This document shows positions 8,726 through 17,844 of a DNA stretch of 22,861 nucleotides, one piece after another (the stretch's first letter is position 1; the number at the start of each line of letters is the position of its first letter). Position numbers and translations under genes: made by a program. The notes below the pieces were generated by a model, which was not told where the DNA came from, did not search any database, and was given only the letters and a program-made list of their open reading frames with translations. Origin of the DNA: an uncultured Opitutia bacterium (GTDB lineage: Bacteria; Verrucomicrobiota; Verrucomicrobiia; Opitutales; UBA953); NCBI GenBank assembly GCA_903853185.1, contig CAINSX010000311.1:1-22861 (forward strand), read 5' to 3'.

Positions 8726-9480
8726 GCCTTCTTGGTCAGGTGGGACTTCATCTCCGCAACGGAACTGCGGATACCCGTGAAGAGGGCGCGGGCGACGATC
8801 GAATGACCGATGTTTAGTTCGTGCAGGTGCGGCAGCGTCAGGATCGACCGGATGTTGTCGTAGTTGATGCCGTGGCCCGCGTTCACGATCAGACCGAGAC
8901 GATGGGCCTGCTCGCAGGCTACCCGGAGGCGGGCGAGTTCGCTTTCGGCAGTTGGCGATTTCCAGGCGTTGGCGAAGGCCCCCGTGTGGAGTTCGATGAC
9001 CGGGGCGCCGACGGCGACCGCGGCTTCGATCTGCGGAGCGTCGGGGCCGATGAACAGGGAGACCTCGATACCAGCGGCCTTCAGTGCCTGGGTGGTCTCG
9101 CGGACGCGGGCGAGCTGGCCGGCGACGTCGAGCCCGCCTTCGGTCGTCACCTCTTCGCGGGATTCCGGAACGAGGCAGACTGCGGCGGGGTGGAGCTTCA
9201 GGGCGAAGTCGGTCATCGCGGACGTGCAAGCCATCTCGAGGTTGAGACGGATGCCCGGTATCGCGGCGATCGCATGGACGTCAGCATCCTGGATGTGGCG
9301 TCGGTCTTCGCGGAGGTGGAGCGTGATGCCGTCGGCGCCGCCGGCGAGGGCTTCGTGCGTGAAGGCCACGACGTCGGGCTCCGCGTGCGGCGATTGGTGC
9401 GCGCCGCGGTAGCGCGCTTGGCGAAGCGTCGCAGCGTGGTCGATGTTGACGCCGAGGAGGATGGGACGGGAGGTGGTCAT
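8722..9480 (-). CDS. pdxJ: Pyridoxine 5'-phosphate synthase
   Basis: PdxJ condenses 1-deoxyxylulose 5-phosphate with 3-amino-2-oxopropyl phosphate to pyridoxine 5'-phosphate, the ring-forming step of the DXP-dependent B6 route. The 252-residue TIM barrel shows all family blocks: LGVNIDHAATLRQARYRG, DGITLHLREDRRHIQD, VCLVPESREEVTTEGGLDV, IELHTGAFA, GLIVNAGHGINYDNI and LNIGHSIVARALF. It is slightly longer than the usual 240 or so. Its start overlaps the stop of the transglutaminase-like gene by 4 bases and its stop overlaps the acpS start by 4 bases. The presence of PdxJ implies the DXP-dependent pathway in this organism. Confidence 0.97.
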   Translation of the reverse strand: MTTSRPILLGVNIDHAATLRQARYRGAHQSPHAEPDVVAFTHEALAGGADGITLHLREDRRHIQDADVHAIAAIPGIRLNLEMACTSAMTDFALKLHPAAVCLVPESREEVTTEGGLDVAGQLARVRETTQALKAAGIEVSLFIGPDAPQIEAAVAVGAPVIELHTGAFANAWKSPTAESELARLRVACEQAHRLGLIVNAGHGINYDNIRSILTLPHLHELNIGHSIVARALFTGIRSSVAEMKSHLTKKA

Positions 9481-11624
9481 TTCTTCATCTTATCGAGGAT
9501 TTTTTGAATCTTCTCGGACTCGAGTCGCAGCCTGCGGGCGCGTTCGGCGTCATCGCATTTGTCGAAGTACCCTTGGATAAGGTCAAGCAGTCCTGCGAGC
9601 GCCTTGAGTCGGAAGACGTCGGCCCCGGCCATTCCGCCCAGTTTGCGGCGGTAGACGCGCTCCATCTCGGAAAGGAAGACGGACTCCATCTTGGTGTCGC
9701 CCTTCACGGCGAGGTAGTAGCCTTCGAGTAGGGCTCGAAATGTCGGAAGGTGGTCGGCGTTGTCCTCCAAGGCCCGCCGGTGGAGGTTCGCGAGCTTCTC
9801 CGCGTTCTTGGCCCGGTCGGTCATCAGGACGGCCGATTCGCGTTCGACGGCCTTCTGGATGAGATCGTAACGCGTGCGATCGTATTCTCCCCGGCGTTTC
9901 TTTTCGGCGATCAACCGGTCATAGGCGCGTTTGCAGCTCAGGAAGATCTCATCCTGAGCCATCGTCGGAAAGAGGTGCTTGGCTTCCATGTCGTCGGCCA
10001 GTTCTCGCATGTCGGGCCAGTCGTCAAAGGCGCGGCGCATCTCTAAGACGAAGTTCTTCCATTCCTCGGTCTTCACCTTCGGCCCGATTGCTTCGAGGCA
10101 GGCGGCGTAGGCGCGCCAGGCTTCGAGGCAACGATTAGCGGCGAGCACCGCAAGGCGGAGGCAGTCGTGCTGGGCCTCGATGTTGCCGCCGTCGGCGAAG
10201 ATCTGCGCGGCGAGCTGGAGTCTTTGCGACTTCGCGAAACGATCGCCGCGACGTTGGGCGTCGCCGAGGATCTGGACTTCGAACTCCCCGATGGGCCGCC
10301 GCGTCTGCGGGTCCATGGTGTGGCCGCAGGCGTAGCCATCGTTATACCGCCCGGTGTTCATATTCCATTCCTTGTCCTTACGCTGATAGGCAAACCAAGC
10401 GTGCCCGCCGCGATTACCGTCGCCGGTCACGTAAGCGGCGGGGATGCCGAAGGCACGCGCGGTGTTGGCGGCGAAGTGCGCCTGATGCATGCAGATGCCC
10501 CCGATGTCGAAGATCTCCTTCAGCGTGCCTTCCGTCGGCTTGGGCAGCTTCGTCTTCTCTTGGGTGACGTAATCCATGCGATAGCGGATCATCCCGTAGC
10601 TTGGGGCCCATTCGGCGAGCGAGCGCAGCCTTGGGTTAGCCAGCGCCCAGGTCATCTCCTCTTCGGTCGCCGTGGCACCGACCACCCAGACGAGGTCGCC
10701 GGGGGAGGCCTTGCGGACGTCCCCGACGAGACGGCCGGCCTCGGTGTTGGTCTTGAAGTAGCGATAGCGCGTCAGGGCGTCGGCCGAGCAGGCCGCGCCA
10801 CCGTCGAAGCGTGACCACGTGAGCGGTTGATCGAAGACCAGCGCGCAGGCGATCTGCAGGTTGTCGTATTTGCCGCGTTGGGCCGGCGTATCGTCGGCTG
10901 CCAATAGTGACCAGACGCGCAGGGCTTCCGCGGCGTCGTCCTCCGGCTTGAGCGTGAGTGCGAATTTCTCGAGCAGGTCGGCGCGGCCGAGCAGGTCCGT
11001 CAGCAGGGCTGGCAGCTTCTCGCCGCCTTGGGCGGCGGTGCGCAGGGTTTCCGGGCCCACGCGGCGGATGAACAGCGCCTGATTCATGCCGAGGGCGAAG
11101 GCGCGGCTTTCCCAGAGTCGGTTATGGCGTTCGACGCCGTCGGTGGAAGACGTGGCCGCGAGCGCGGGCAGCAGTCCTTTCTGCAGGCGGGCGAGATGCT
11201 CTTCCCACTTTCCGTCCTTGAGTCGCAGTCGGGCGTCGTCGGCCAGGATGACGAAGAACTTCGGGTCGTTCAGTCCAGCGCCCGTGAAGGCGTAGGCTTT
11301 GGTTTCGACAACGGCTTCCGGTTTCTTCTCAGGTTCGACTTTGGGAGCTTCGGCCATCTTTGGGGTTACCACGGTCGCCGCCGGTTTCGTCTCGACGACG
11401 GCCGTCGGCTTTTTCTCGGGCTCTTCAACTTTCGGGGTTTCCGTCTGCTTCGGCACTTCTTTGACGATGACGACTTCGGACTCCTTTCGGTTTGCCTGCC
11501 AGACGAACCAACCAGCGGCAACGAGGAGTGTGACTCCGATGATGACGGTCGGCCAGCTGGTCTGGCTGCTCCGGCGGGCGAGGACGGGAGCGGGCTTTTT
11601 CGGCGTAGGGGATGGGCTGGCCAT
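9477..11624 (-). CDS. Membrane-anchored transglutaminase-like protein
   Basis: The 715-residue protein has a basic N-terminus, one membrane segment (about residues 26-42, followed by NRK) and then a Pro/Glu/Lys/Val-rich stalk (about 48-108) containing two copies of a PKVExPEKKPxAVVETK unit. This predicts a large periplasmic domain on a stalk. The centre contains a papain-like transglutaminase core: C378 in GGICMHQAHF, H408 in GGHAWFAY, and a possible third residue N421 or N423 in WNMNTGRY. The remainder, about 110-370 and 430-715, is helical with no family I recognise and may hold degenerate helical repeats. The substrate and direction of activity (peptidase, cross-linker or non-enzymatic) are unknown. 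It is first in the cluster leading to pdxJ, with a 4-base overlap. No Shine-Dalgarno precedes ATG 11624. Confidence 0.85.
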   Translation of the reverse strand: MASPSPTPKKPAPVLARRSSQTSWPTVIIGVTLLVAAGWFVWQANRKESEVVIVKEVPKQTETPKVEEPEKKPTAVVETKPAATVVTPKMAEAPKVEPEKKPEAVVETKAYAFTGAGLNDPKFFVILADDARLRLKDGKWEEHLARLQKGLLPALAATSSTDGVERHNRLWESRAFALGMNQALFIRRVGPETLRTAAQGGEKLPALLTDLLGRADLLEKFALTLKPEDDAAEALRVWSLLAADDTPAQRGKYDNLQIACALVFDQPLTWSRFDGGAACSADALTRYRYFKTNTEAGRLVGDVRKASPGDLVWVVGATATEEEMTWALANPRLRSLAEWAPSYGMIRYRMDYVTQEKTKLPKPTEGTLKEIFDIGGICMHQAHFAANTARAFGIPAAYVTGDGNRGGHAWFAYQRKDKEWNMNTGRYNDGYACGHTMDPQTRRPIGEFEVQILGDAQRRGDRFAKSQRLQLAAQIFADGGNIEAQHDCLRLAVLAANRCLEAWRAYAACLEAIGPKVKTEEWKNFVLEMRRAFDDWPDMRELADDMEAKHLFPTMAQDEIFLSCKRAYDRLIAEKKRRGEYDRTRYDLIQKAVERESAVLMTDRAKNAEKLANLHRRALEDNADHLPTFRALLEGYYLAVKGDTKMESVFLSEMERVYRRKLGGMAGADVFRLKALAGLLDLIQGYFDKCDDAERARRLRLESEKIQKILDKMKK
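11299..11437 (-). repeat. Duplicated stalk-coding segment
   Basis: Two imperfect copies (about 11299-11345 and 11384-11437) encode the PKVExPEKKPxAVVETK units in the stalk of the transglutaminase-like protein. The copies differ at several codons, so the duplication is not recent. Confidence 0.7.
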
Positions 11625-11636
11625 GGGGAACGGCGC

Positions 11637-11653
11637 TCAGGATGTCTTCCTGA
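11637..11653. other. Small hairpin between uvrA and the transglutaminase-like gene
   Basis: A 6-bp perfect inverted repeat, TCAGGA/TCCTGA, has a 5-base loop and lies in the 78-base gap between the uvrA stop and the next gene. No T-run follows it on the minus strand, so termination of uvrA here is doubtful. It could lie in the leader of the downstream gene. Confidence 0.35.
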
Positions 11654-11702
11654 CGCTAATGGTCAAAAGAACATCGCACCAGTCAGCCGATTGCCCGTCA
11701 CT

Positions 11703-14700
11703 TTACGCCTTCGTAACGATTTTACCTCGTTCCAGGGTAAGCCGAAGTGAGGGGGCGGTTGGAGACTTCTTCTGCTTCGCGAGGGATTCAGGGTCGCCCG
11801 CGTGGACGAGTTCGCCGCCAGCGTTGCCGCCTTCGGGACCGATTTCGAGGACCCAGTCCGCTTCGGCGATCACGTCGGGGTGATGTTCGATGACGACGAC
11901 CGTGTGGCCTTGGTCAACGAGCGCGTGGAGTAGTTCAATCAGGCGGCGACAGTCCGACTGGTGCAGGCCGATGGTCGGTTCTTCCAAGATGTAGAGGTTC
12001 GGACGGATCTCGCCGCGCGAGCGTTCGCGGAACGTCGGGAGACCTTGGGCGAGTTCGCTGACGAGCTTGAGCCGCTGGGCTTCGCCGCCCGAAAGGGTCG
12101 GGCTACTCTGGCCGAGCGTGAGGTAGCCTAGGCCGGTCTTGACCATCAGCCCGCAGAGGTCGCCCAGCTTGGCGTCAAAGGAAAGGAACGCCGCCGCTTC
12201 CTCGAAGGTCATCGCGAGGAGATCCGCGGCGGACTTGCCGTTCCAACGGATGGCTTTGGCAGCGGAACCGTAGCGCGTGCCGGCGCATTCTTCGCACGGC
12301 ACATAGGTATCGGGCAGGAAGCTCATCTCGAGTTTGATGCGACCGGCGCCCGAGCAGGCTTCGCAACGACCGCCGGAAGTATTAAATGAGAAGAAGCCGG
12401 CGCCATGTCCGCGGATGGCTGCTTCGGGGAGCGAAGCGAGACGCTCGCGGATGAGATCCCATGCCCCGATGTAGGTCGCTGGTGTGGAGCGCGGCGTCTT
12501 GCCGATCGGTTCCTGGTCGACGACGACCAGTTGGCGGAATCCTTTGAGTCCCGACAACGACGCGAAGGCCGGTTTACCTTCATGGGAGACGACGGCCATC
12601 GCTTCCTTGCCCGTGAGGCCGTCCTTCTTTTTGGCGATGGCCGCGCGGATCGCCGGGGCCAGCAGGTCGGTGACCAGCGTGGACTTGCCGGCGCCGGAGA
12701 CGCCGCAGACAACGGTGAGGCGTCCGACCGGGATCTGGACGTCGAAGCCCTTGAGATTGCGGAGAGCGGCGTTCTTCAGGCGGACCCATTCGGCGGGCGC
12801 GCCTTTGCCGGCGATCGGGCGACGGGCGCCGCGGAGCGGATGAGGGATGGCTTCCTTGAGGAATCGGCCGGTGACGGAGTCAGCGCGTTTCTCGAGCGCC
12901 GCGGCTGTGCCTTGCGCGACGATGGTGCCGCCATGGACGCCGGCGCCTGGGCCCATGTCGATGACCAGGTCGGCGGCGCGCATGGTGTCTTCGTCGTGTT
13001 CGACGACGAGGACCGTGTTGCCGCGGTCGCGGAGGTCCTTGAGCGAGCCAATGAGGCGGTCGTTGTCGCGCGGGTGCAGGCCGATGCTCGGCTCGTCGAG
13101 CACGTAGAGTGCGCCAGAAAGGGTTGAGCCCAGCTGGGCCGCGAGGCGGATGCGTTGCGCTTCGCCGCCGGAGAGCGTGTCGGCGCCGCGGTCGAGCGCG
13201 AGGTAGCCGAGGCCGACGGAATCCAAGAAGCGGAGGCGGGCGCCGATTTCGGGCAGCAACGCGCCTACAATGGCTTTCTCGCGGGCCTCGAGTTTGAGTC
13301 CGGAAAGGAAAGCGAGGGATTCGTCGGGCTGCAGGCGGAGCAGGCCGGGCAGGGAGAGCGAGCGGCCTTTCGGCCCGGCGAGCTTTACCGAGCGCCCGAT
13401 GGGGCCGAGGCGTTCACCCTGGCAGGTCGGGCAGACTTCTTCGCCGACGCGGTCCGCGATGGCGTTCTCGTTGATGGACTCTTCTTCGTCGGCCGAGAAG
13501 GTCTTCACTTCCAGTCCGTGGCCGCGGCAATCAGGGCACCATCCGCGCGGCGAGTTCCAGGAGAGGTGCTTGGGATCGACTTCGGGGAATGATTCGCCTG
13601 TGGCCGGATCGCTACGCGACGTCGAGAGGTAGGCGAGTTGATGGCCGTCGGTGCCCAGGAGGACGCACGCGTTCTTGCCCGAAGCCAGCGCTTGGCGAAC
13701 GAGCGAGCGAAGGGCTTTTTCGCCGGACTCCTCAGTCTCGTCGGGCAGGCGGATCAATCCGTCGGCCCGGATCTCGCCGAAGACTGCGTCGACGTCGTGT
13801 TCGGAGTAACGGTCGAGGCCTTCGAAGCCCTCGACCTTGAGCATCTTGCCGTCGCAACGGAGGAGACGGAGACCCTTGGTCTCGGCCCATTCGGCGAGCG
13901 GGCGATGATGGCCCTTGCGGGAGCGGACGAGCGGGGACGCGACGAGGAGCGAACCTTTCTTCAGTGACTTGGCCTTCTTGGCGACGAGGCGGACGACCGC
14001 GTCTTCCGTCATCTCTTCCAGCGGTTCGCCGGTGGTAGGGCTGTGGAGCACGCCGGCGCGCGCGAAGAGCACGCGGAGGTATTGGGCGACCTCGGTGACC
14101 GTCGCCACGGTGGACTTCGCGGAACCGCGGGTCACGCGCTGTTCGATGGCGACCGTGGGCGGTAGGCCCGTGAGCGAATCGATGTCGGGCTTCGGCAGCT
14201 GTTCGACGAACTGGCGCGCATAGGCCGAGACGCATTCCAGGAAGCGGCGCTGGCCTTCGGCGAAGAGGATGTCGAACGCCAGGGAAGATTTGCCCGAGCC
14301 TGATACGCCGGTCATCACCGTGAGCGAGCCGTGGGGGATCTCGAGGGAGACGTCCTTCAGGTTATGCTCGCGGGCGCCGCGCAGGGAGATGGAGGTCGGA
14401 CGTGGCTTGCTCGCCGAGGTCGACGCGGAGGCGAAGGCATCATCGCCTTGGGCGAGGAACCGGCCCGTGACCGTGCCGGCCTTCGCGACTTCGGCGGGCG
14501 TGCCTTCGGCGACGAGGAGGCCGCCGGCGGGCCCGGCTTCGGGTCCCATCTCCAGAATCCAGTCGCAGGACTTCAGCACGTCGAGGTGGTGTTCCACCAC
14601 GATGAGCGAATGGCCGGCCTCCGTGAGGCGATGCAGCAGGCCGATGAGGCGCGACACGTCTTCGCGGTGCAGGCCCGTCGTGGGTTCGTCGAGCAGCAGG

Positions 14701-17219
14701 AGGGCGCCAGGCTTGCGTGTATCGATCTTCGAAAGATAGCGGACCAGCTTGAGGCGCTGGGCTTCGCCGCCGGAAAGCGTCGTGAGCGGCTGACCCATCG
14801 AGAGGTAGCCGAGCCCCACTTCTTCCAGGCAGGCGAGCTGGGCGGAGGCGGGCGTGCGTTCGCCGAGGAACTTACGCGCTTCGGTCACCGACATCGCCAG
14901 CAGGTCGCCGACGGACTTGCCGTCGTATTGGAAGCTCAGCACCTCGTCGCGGAAGCGCTTACCGTTACAGGAGGGGCAGGGGAGGGCGACGTCGGAGACG
15001 AACTGCATCTCCACCGTCTCCCAGCCCGCGCCGCCGCAGCGTTCGCAGCGCCCTTCGCCAGCGTTGAAGGAGAAGTGCGAGGGCGTGAGACCGGCGGCTT
15101 TCGCCTCGGCCGAATTGCCGAGCAGCGTACGGATCGCGTCCCAGGCGCCGACGTAGAGCGCCGGGTTGGAGCGCGGCGTGCGCGTCGCGGGAGATTGGTC
15201 GACGAGCGCGACCTCGGCGGGCTCCTTGTCGAACTTCACCCATTTCAATTCCTTGGCTTCGTCGCCTGATTCCGGATCGCGTCGGCCGATGACCTGGTGG
15301 AGTAGCGTCGATTTGCCGGAGCCCGAGACCCCGCAGAGCCCGACCAGGCGGCCGAGTGGAATCGTGCAGGCGAAGTCATGCAGATTGTTCACCGTCGCGC
15401 CGCTGACGCGCAGGCGCGGTGTCGTGTCGCCGATCGGGCGCGGGGTGCGCGTCTCCGAGACACGGCGACCCGAGAGCCAGTTGCCCGTGGCAGAATCCTT
15501 GATCTTCAGGATGCCCTTCGGGACGCCTTGGTAGAGAAGATGACCGCCTTCGGCGCCGGGGCGTGGGCCGATCTCGATGAGCCAGTCGGCGGCGCGCATG
15601 ACGGATTCGTCGTGCTCGACGACCACCACCGTGTTGCCTTGGTCGACGAGGCTACGGAGGATACCGACCATGCGCGAAAGGTCGCGCGCGTGCATGCCGA
15701 CGCTCGGCTCGTCGAGGACGAAGACCGTGTCCGCGAGGCAAGCGCCGAGGCAGGAGGTCAGGTTGACGCGCTGGACTTCGCCGCCCGAGAGCGTGCGCGA
15801 GAGACGGTCGAGCGCGAGGTAGCCGAGGCCGACCGCCTCGAGGTAGCCGAGTCGGGCGAGGATGGCTTCGAGCGCGTGGTCGGCCGGATGGCGCGAATCC
15901 TTCGGCGCGAGGGGCGCGAGCAGCGTGCGCAGATCCGAGACCGGTGAGGCGTAGAGCTCCGGCAGGGACTTGCCCTGCCAGCGCCAGAAGAGCGATTCCT
16001 CGCGGAAGCGGCGGCCGTGGCACTTCGGGCAGGACTCGTAGGCACGCCAGCGCGAGAGAAAGACGCGCACGTGCATCTTGTAGGTCGTGCCTTCCAGCCA
16101 GCGGAAGAAGCCGCGGATGCCGTACCACTTCGAATCGTATTCGCCCTGCACGTAGCCTGGCTCGCCGTTCTCGATGAACTTGCGGTGCGCGGCGGAAAGT
16201 TTCTTCCACGGCACGTCGAGCGGGATGGCCGCCTTGCGACAGGCGCGCACCAGGTCCTTCTGGGATTCCCCGTAAACGTTGCCTTGGAACGGCGCGATCG
16301 CGCCTTCGGCGAGCGTCAGGGCCGGATTCGGGATGATTTTATTCCAGTCCAGGCCGATGACGCGGCCGAAGCCGCGGCACTCGGGGCAGGCGCCTACGGG
16401 CGAGTTGAACGAGAAGAGCGCGGGCGAGGCTGGGCGGAACTTGCGTCCATCGACCGGCGACTCGAGGGCTTCGCTGTAGCGGGACAGTTCGTGGCCTTGG
16501 TCGTCGAGCAGGCGGAGCCGCGCCCCGCCGAGGCGGAACGCCGCGAGGGCCGCCTCATGGAAGCGAGAGGCCTGGTCGGCGGCAATCGTCACGCGGTCTT
16601 GGATGACGAGCAGTTCGGTCGCGTCGGTCGGGATTTCGTCTTCCGTCAGACGGATGCGCTGGCCGGAGGCGAAGGCGCGACTGAAGCCGGCCTTAGAGAA
16701 TTCTTCCGCGATTGTCTTCCATCCCAGCGTCTCCGGTTTCGAGACCGCGAACGCGAGCGAGAGCGACTGTCCGGGAAAGCGGGCGAGGGAATCGAGCCAA
16801 GCGGCGTCGGGTCCGCGCGGGACAATGACCTTTCCGCTGGCCGGGTCGATGAGGTCGGCGCGGTGGGCGAACCAGACTTTGAACCAGTCGCAGAGCTCCG
16901 TCATTGTGCCCACCGTCGAGCGCGAGGTGCGGACCGCGTTGCCTTGCTTGATCGCGACGGACGGGCGGACGTTCTCCGCGGAGTCGAGGGCCGGTGATGG
17001 GAGTAATTCGAGGAACTGGCGGACGTAAGGGCTGAACGTCTCGACGTAGCGGCGCTGCCCTTCGGCGTGGAGCGTATCGAAGACCAGCGAGGACTTGCCG
17101 GCGCCGCTGAGGCCCGTGACTACGACCAGCTTGCCGACCGGAATATCCACGTCGAACCCCTTCAGGTTATTCTGGCGGACGCCGCGGAGGCGGATGGCGT
17201 CTGGTCGGGGGGCGGACAT
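11703..17219 (-). CDS. uvrA: Double-length excinuclease ABC subunit UvrA
   Basis: UvrA recognises bulky DNA damage and loads UvrB in nucleotide excision repair. This 1838-residue protein is a head-to-tail double UvrA with four ABC ATPase units, about twice the usual 940 residues; Chlamydia also has a long form. Copy 1 spans about 1-940: Walker A GLSGAGKSS (36-44), signature LSGGEVQR (~480), Walker B VLDEPSVG (~498), second Walker A GVSGSGKST (~633), LSGGEAQR (~820), LLDEPTTG (~843). Copy 2 spans about 941-1838: Walker A GVSGSGKSS (~973), LSGGEAQR (~1350), VLDEPSIG (~1373), last Walker A GVSGAGKST (~1506), signature (~1711) and ILEEPTIG (residue 1746 is Glu instead of Asp). All four units keep paired CxxC zinc motifs. 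Copy 2 has the canonical UvrB-contact stretch RSRKGHHRPL (~1105); copy 1 lacks it. The start at 17219 is set by an upstream GGAGGG. Confidence 0.97.
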   Translation of the reverse strand: MSAPRPDAIRLRGVRQNNLKGFDVDIPVGKLVVVTGLSGAGKSSLVFDTLHAEGQRRYVETFSPYVRQFLELLPSPALDSAENVRPSVAIKQGNAVRTSRSTVGTMTELCDWFKVWFAHRADLIDPASGKVIVPRGPDAAWLDSLARFPGQSLSLAFAVSKPETLGWKTIAEEFSKAGFSRAFASGQRIRLTEDEIPTDATELLVIQDRVTIAADQASRFHEAALAAFRLGGARLRLLDDQGHELSRYSEALESPVDGRKFRPASPALFSFNSPVGACPECRGFGRVIGLDWNKIIPNPALTLAEGAIAPFQGNVYGESQKDLVRACRKAAIPLDVPWKKLSAAHRKFIENGEPGYVQGEYDSKWYGIRGFFRWLEGTTYKMHVRVFLSRWRAYESCPKCHGRRFREESLFWRWQGKSLPELYASPVSDLRTLLAPLAPKDSRHPADHALEAILARLGYLEAVGLGYLALDRLSRTLSGGEVQRVNLTSCLGACLADTVFVLDEPSVGMHARDLSRMVGILRSLVDQGNTVVVVEHDESVMRAADWLIEIGPRPGAEGGHLLYQGVPKGILKIKDSATGNWLSGRRVSETRTPRPIGDTTPRLRVSGATVNNLHDFACTIPLGRLVGLCGVSGSGKSTLLHQVIGRRDPESGDEAKELKWVKFDKEPAEVALVDQSPATRTPRSNPALYVGAWDAIRTLLGNSAEAKAAGLTPSHFSFNAGEGRCERCGGAGWETVEMQFVSDVALPCPSCNGKRFRDEVLSFQYDGKSVGDLLAMSVTEARKFLGERTPASAQLACLEEVGLGYLSMGQPLTTLSGGEAQRLKLVRYLSKIDTRKPGALLLLDEPTTGLHREDVSRLIGLLHRLTEAGHSLIVVEHHLDVLKSCDWILEMGPEAGPAGGLLVAEGTPAEVAKAGTVTGRFLAQGDDAFASASTSASKPRPTSISLRGAREHNLKDVSLEIPHGSLTVMTGVSGSGKSSLAFDILFAEGQRRFLECVSAYARQFVEQLPKPDIDSLTGLPPTVAIEQRVTRGSAKSTVATVTEVAQYLRVLFARAGVLHSPTTGEPLEEMTEDAVVRLVAKKAKSLKKGSLLVASPLVRSRKGHHRPLAEWAETKGLRLLRCDGKMLKVEGFEGLDRYSEHDVDAVFGEIRADGLIRLPDETEESGEKALRSLVRQALASGKNACVLLGTDGHQLAYLSTSRSDPATGESFPEVDPKHLSWNSPRGWCPDCRGHGLEVKTFSADEEESINENAIADRVGEEVCPTCQGERLGPIGRSVKLAGPKGRSLSLPGLLRLQPDESLAFLSGLKLEAREKAIVGALLPEIGARLRFLDSVGLGYLALDRGADTLSGGEAQRIRLAAQLGSTLSGALYVLDEPSIGLHPRDNDRLIGSLKDLRDRGNTVLVVEHDEDTMRAADLVIDMGPGAGVHGGTIVAQGTAAALEKRADSVTGRFLKEAIPHPLRGARRPIAGKGAPAEWVRLKNAALRNLKGFDVQIPVGRLTVVCGVSGAGKSTLVTDLLAPAIRAAIAKKKDGLTGKEAMAVVSHEGKPAFASLSGLKGFRQLVVVDQEPIGKTPRSTPATYIGAWDLIRERLASLPEAAIRGHGAGFFSFNTSGGRCEACSGAGRIKLEMSFLPDTYVPCEECAGTRYGSAAKAIRWNGKSAADLLAMTFEEAAAFLSFDAKLGDLCGLMVKTGLGYLTLGQSSPTLSGGEAQRLKLVSELAQGLPTFRERSRGEIRPNLYILEEPTIGLHQSDCRRLIELLHALVDQGHTVVVIEHHPDVIAEADWVLEIGPEGGNAGGELVHAGDPESLAKQKKSPTAPSLRLTLERGKIVTKA

Positions 17220-17223
17220 CGGA

Positions 17224-17229
17224 CCCTCC
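17224..17229 (-). promoter_or_regulatory. Ribosome binding site deciding the uvrA start
   Basis: GGAGGG on the minus strand lies about 5 bases before the ATG at 17219 (MSAPRP). An in-frame ATG at 17231 would overlap this site, so the shorter start is preferred. It is one of the few clear Shine-Dalgarno sequences in the window. Confidence 0.75.
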
Positions 17230-17262
17230 ATCGGACACGAAACCGTCCGCTTGGCAAACCTG

Positions 17263-17844
17263 CTAACGCACTCGGCAGCGAATCACGCCCTGCGGGGTGG
17301 CGACCGCCTTAACTTTAATATCATGCGGCTCGTCGGGGAGGCGCGACACCAGCTGGAAGGCATGGGCGTGGCCGAGCAGGAACGACTTACGGGGCGGCTT
17401 CGCCAGCAGGCGATCGTAGAAGCCCCCGCCGAACCCGAGCCGCCGGCCGGCACTATCGAAGCCTAGGCCTGGCACCAGGACCAGACCGGCCTCGGAGAGC
17501 GGCGCGATCGGGGCGGTCGGCTTCGGCTCGCGGATGCCGAGGCGGGAGGGCTGGAGCGCGGCGAGGTCGCTGACCTCGTGGAGGACGAGCGTCGTCTTAT
17601 TCGTCACGCGCGGGAGGAGCAGCCGTTTGCCTTCGAGCAGCGCGAGCATCATCAGCGCGTCGGTCGGGAGTTCGCCGCCGAAGGATGCGTAGAGGCAGAC
17701 CGTCTTCGCCTGTTTCCATTCCGGGAGCTGCGTGACCAGGCGGGCGGCCGCGTCGCCGGCGACCTGCAGTTCGCGCGGCGTGAGATTCATGCGGCGTGCC
17801 TTGAGTTCCGCGCGCAGGCGGTCCTTGTCGGCACGTACGCTCAT
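17263..17844 (-). CDS. 5-formyltetrahydrofolate cyclo-ligase
   Basis: This enzyme (YgfA/MTHFS family) converts 5-formyl-tetrahydrofolate to 5,10-methenyl-tetrahydrofolate using ATP. The 193-residue product has the expected N-terminal basic helix (KDRLRAELKARR), VCLYASFGGELPTDALM, KRLLLPRV, and the ATP/folate loop LVLVPGLGFDSAGRRLGFGGGFYDR followed by the HAFQLVSRLP and HDIKVKAVATPQGV end. Its start overlaps the ctaB stop by 4 bases (ATGA), so it is probably co-translated with ctaB. uvrA starts 43 bases downstream and may share the transcript. There is no functional link to heme synthesis that I know of, so the linkage looks like operon packing. Confidence 0.95.
   Translation of the reverse strand: MSVRADKDRLRAELKARRMNLTPRELQVAGDAAARLVTQLPEWKQAKTVCLYASFGGELPTDALMMLALLEGKRLLLPRVTNKTTLVLHEVSDLAALQPSRLGIREPKPTAPIAPLSEAGLVLVPGLGFDSAGRRLGFGGGFYDRLLAKPPRKSFLLGHAHAFQLVSRLPDEPHDIKVKAVATPQGVIRCRVR

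Noticed and set aside
8330..9229. Long 299-residue version of acpS
   Set aside because: The extra N-terminal part is pdxJ read in another frame and is arginine/proline-rich. The true AcpS begins at 8725.
14331..15269. 312-residue open frame antisense to uvrA
   Set aside because: It lies wholly within the conserved uvrA coding sequence on the opposite strand. Its composition is that expected of a GC-rich antisense shadow, with no family signature.
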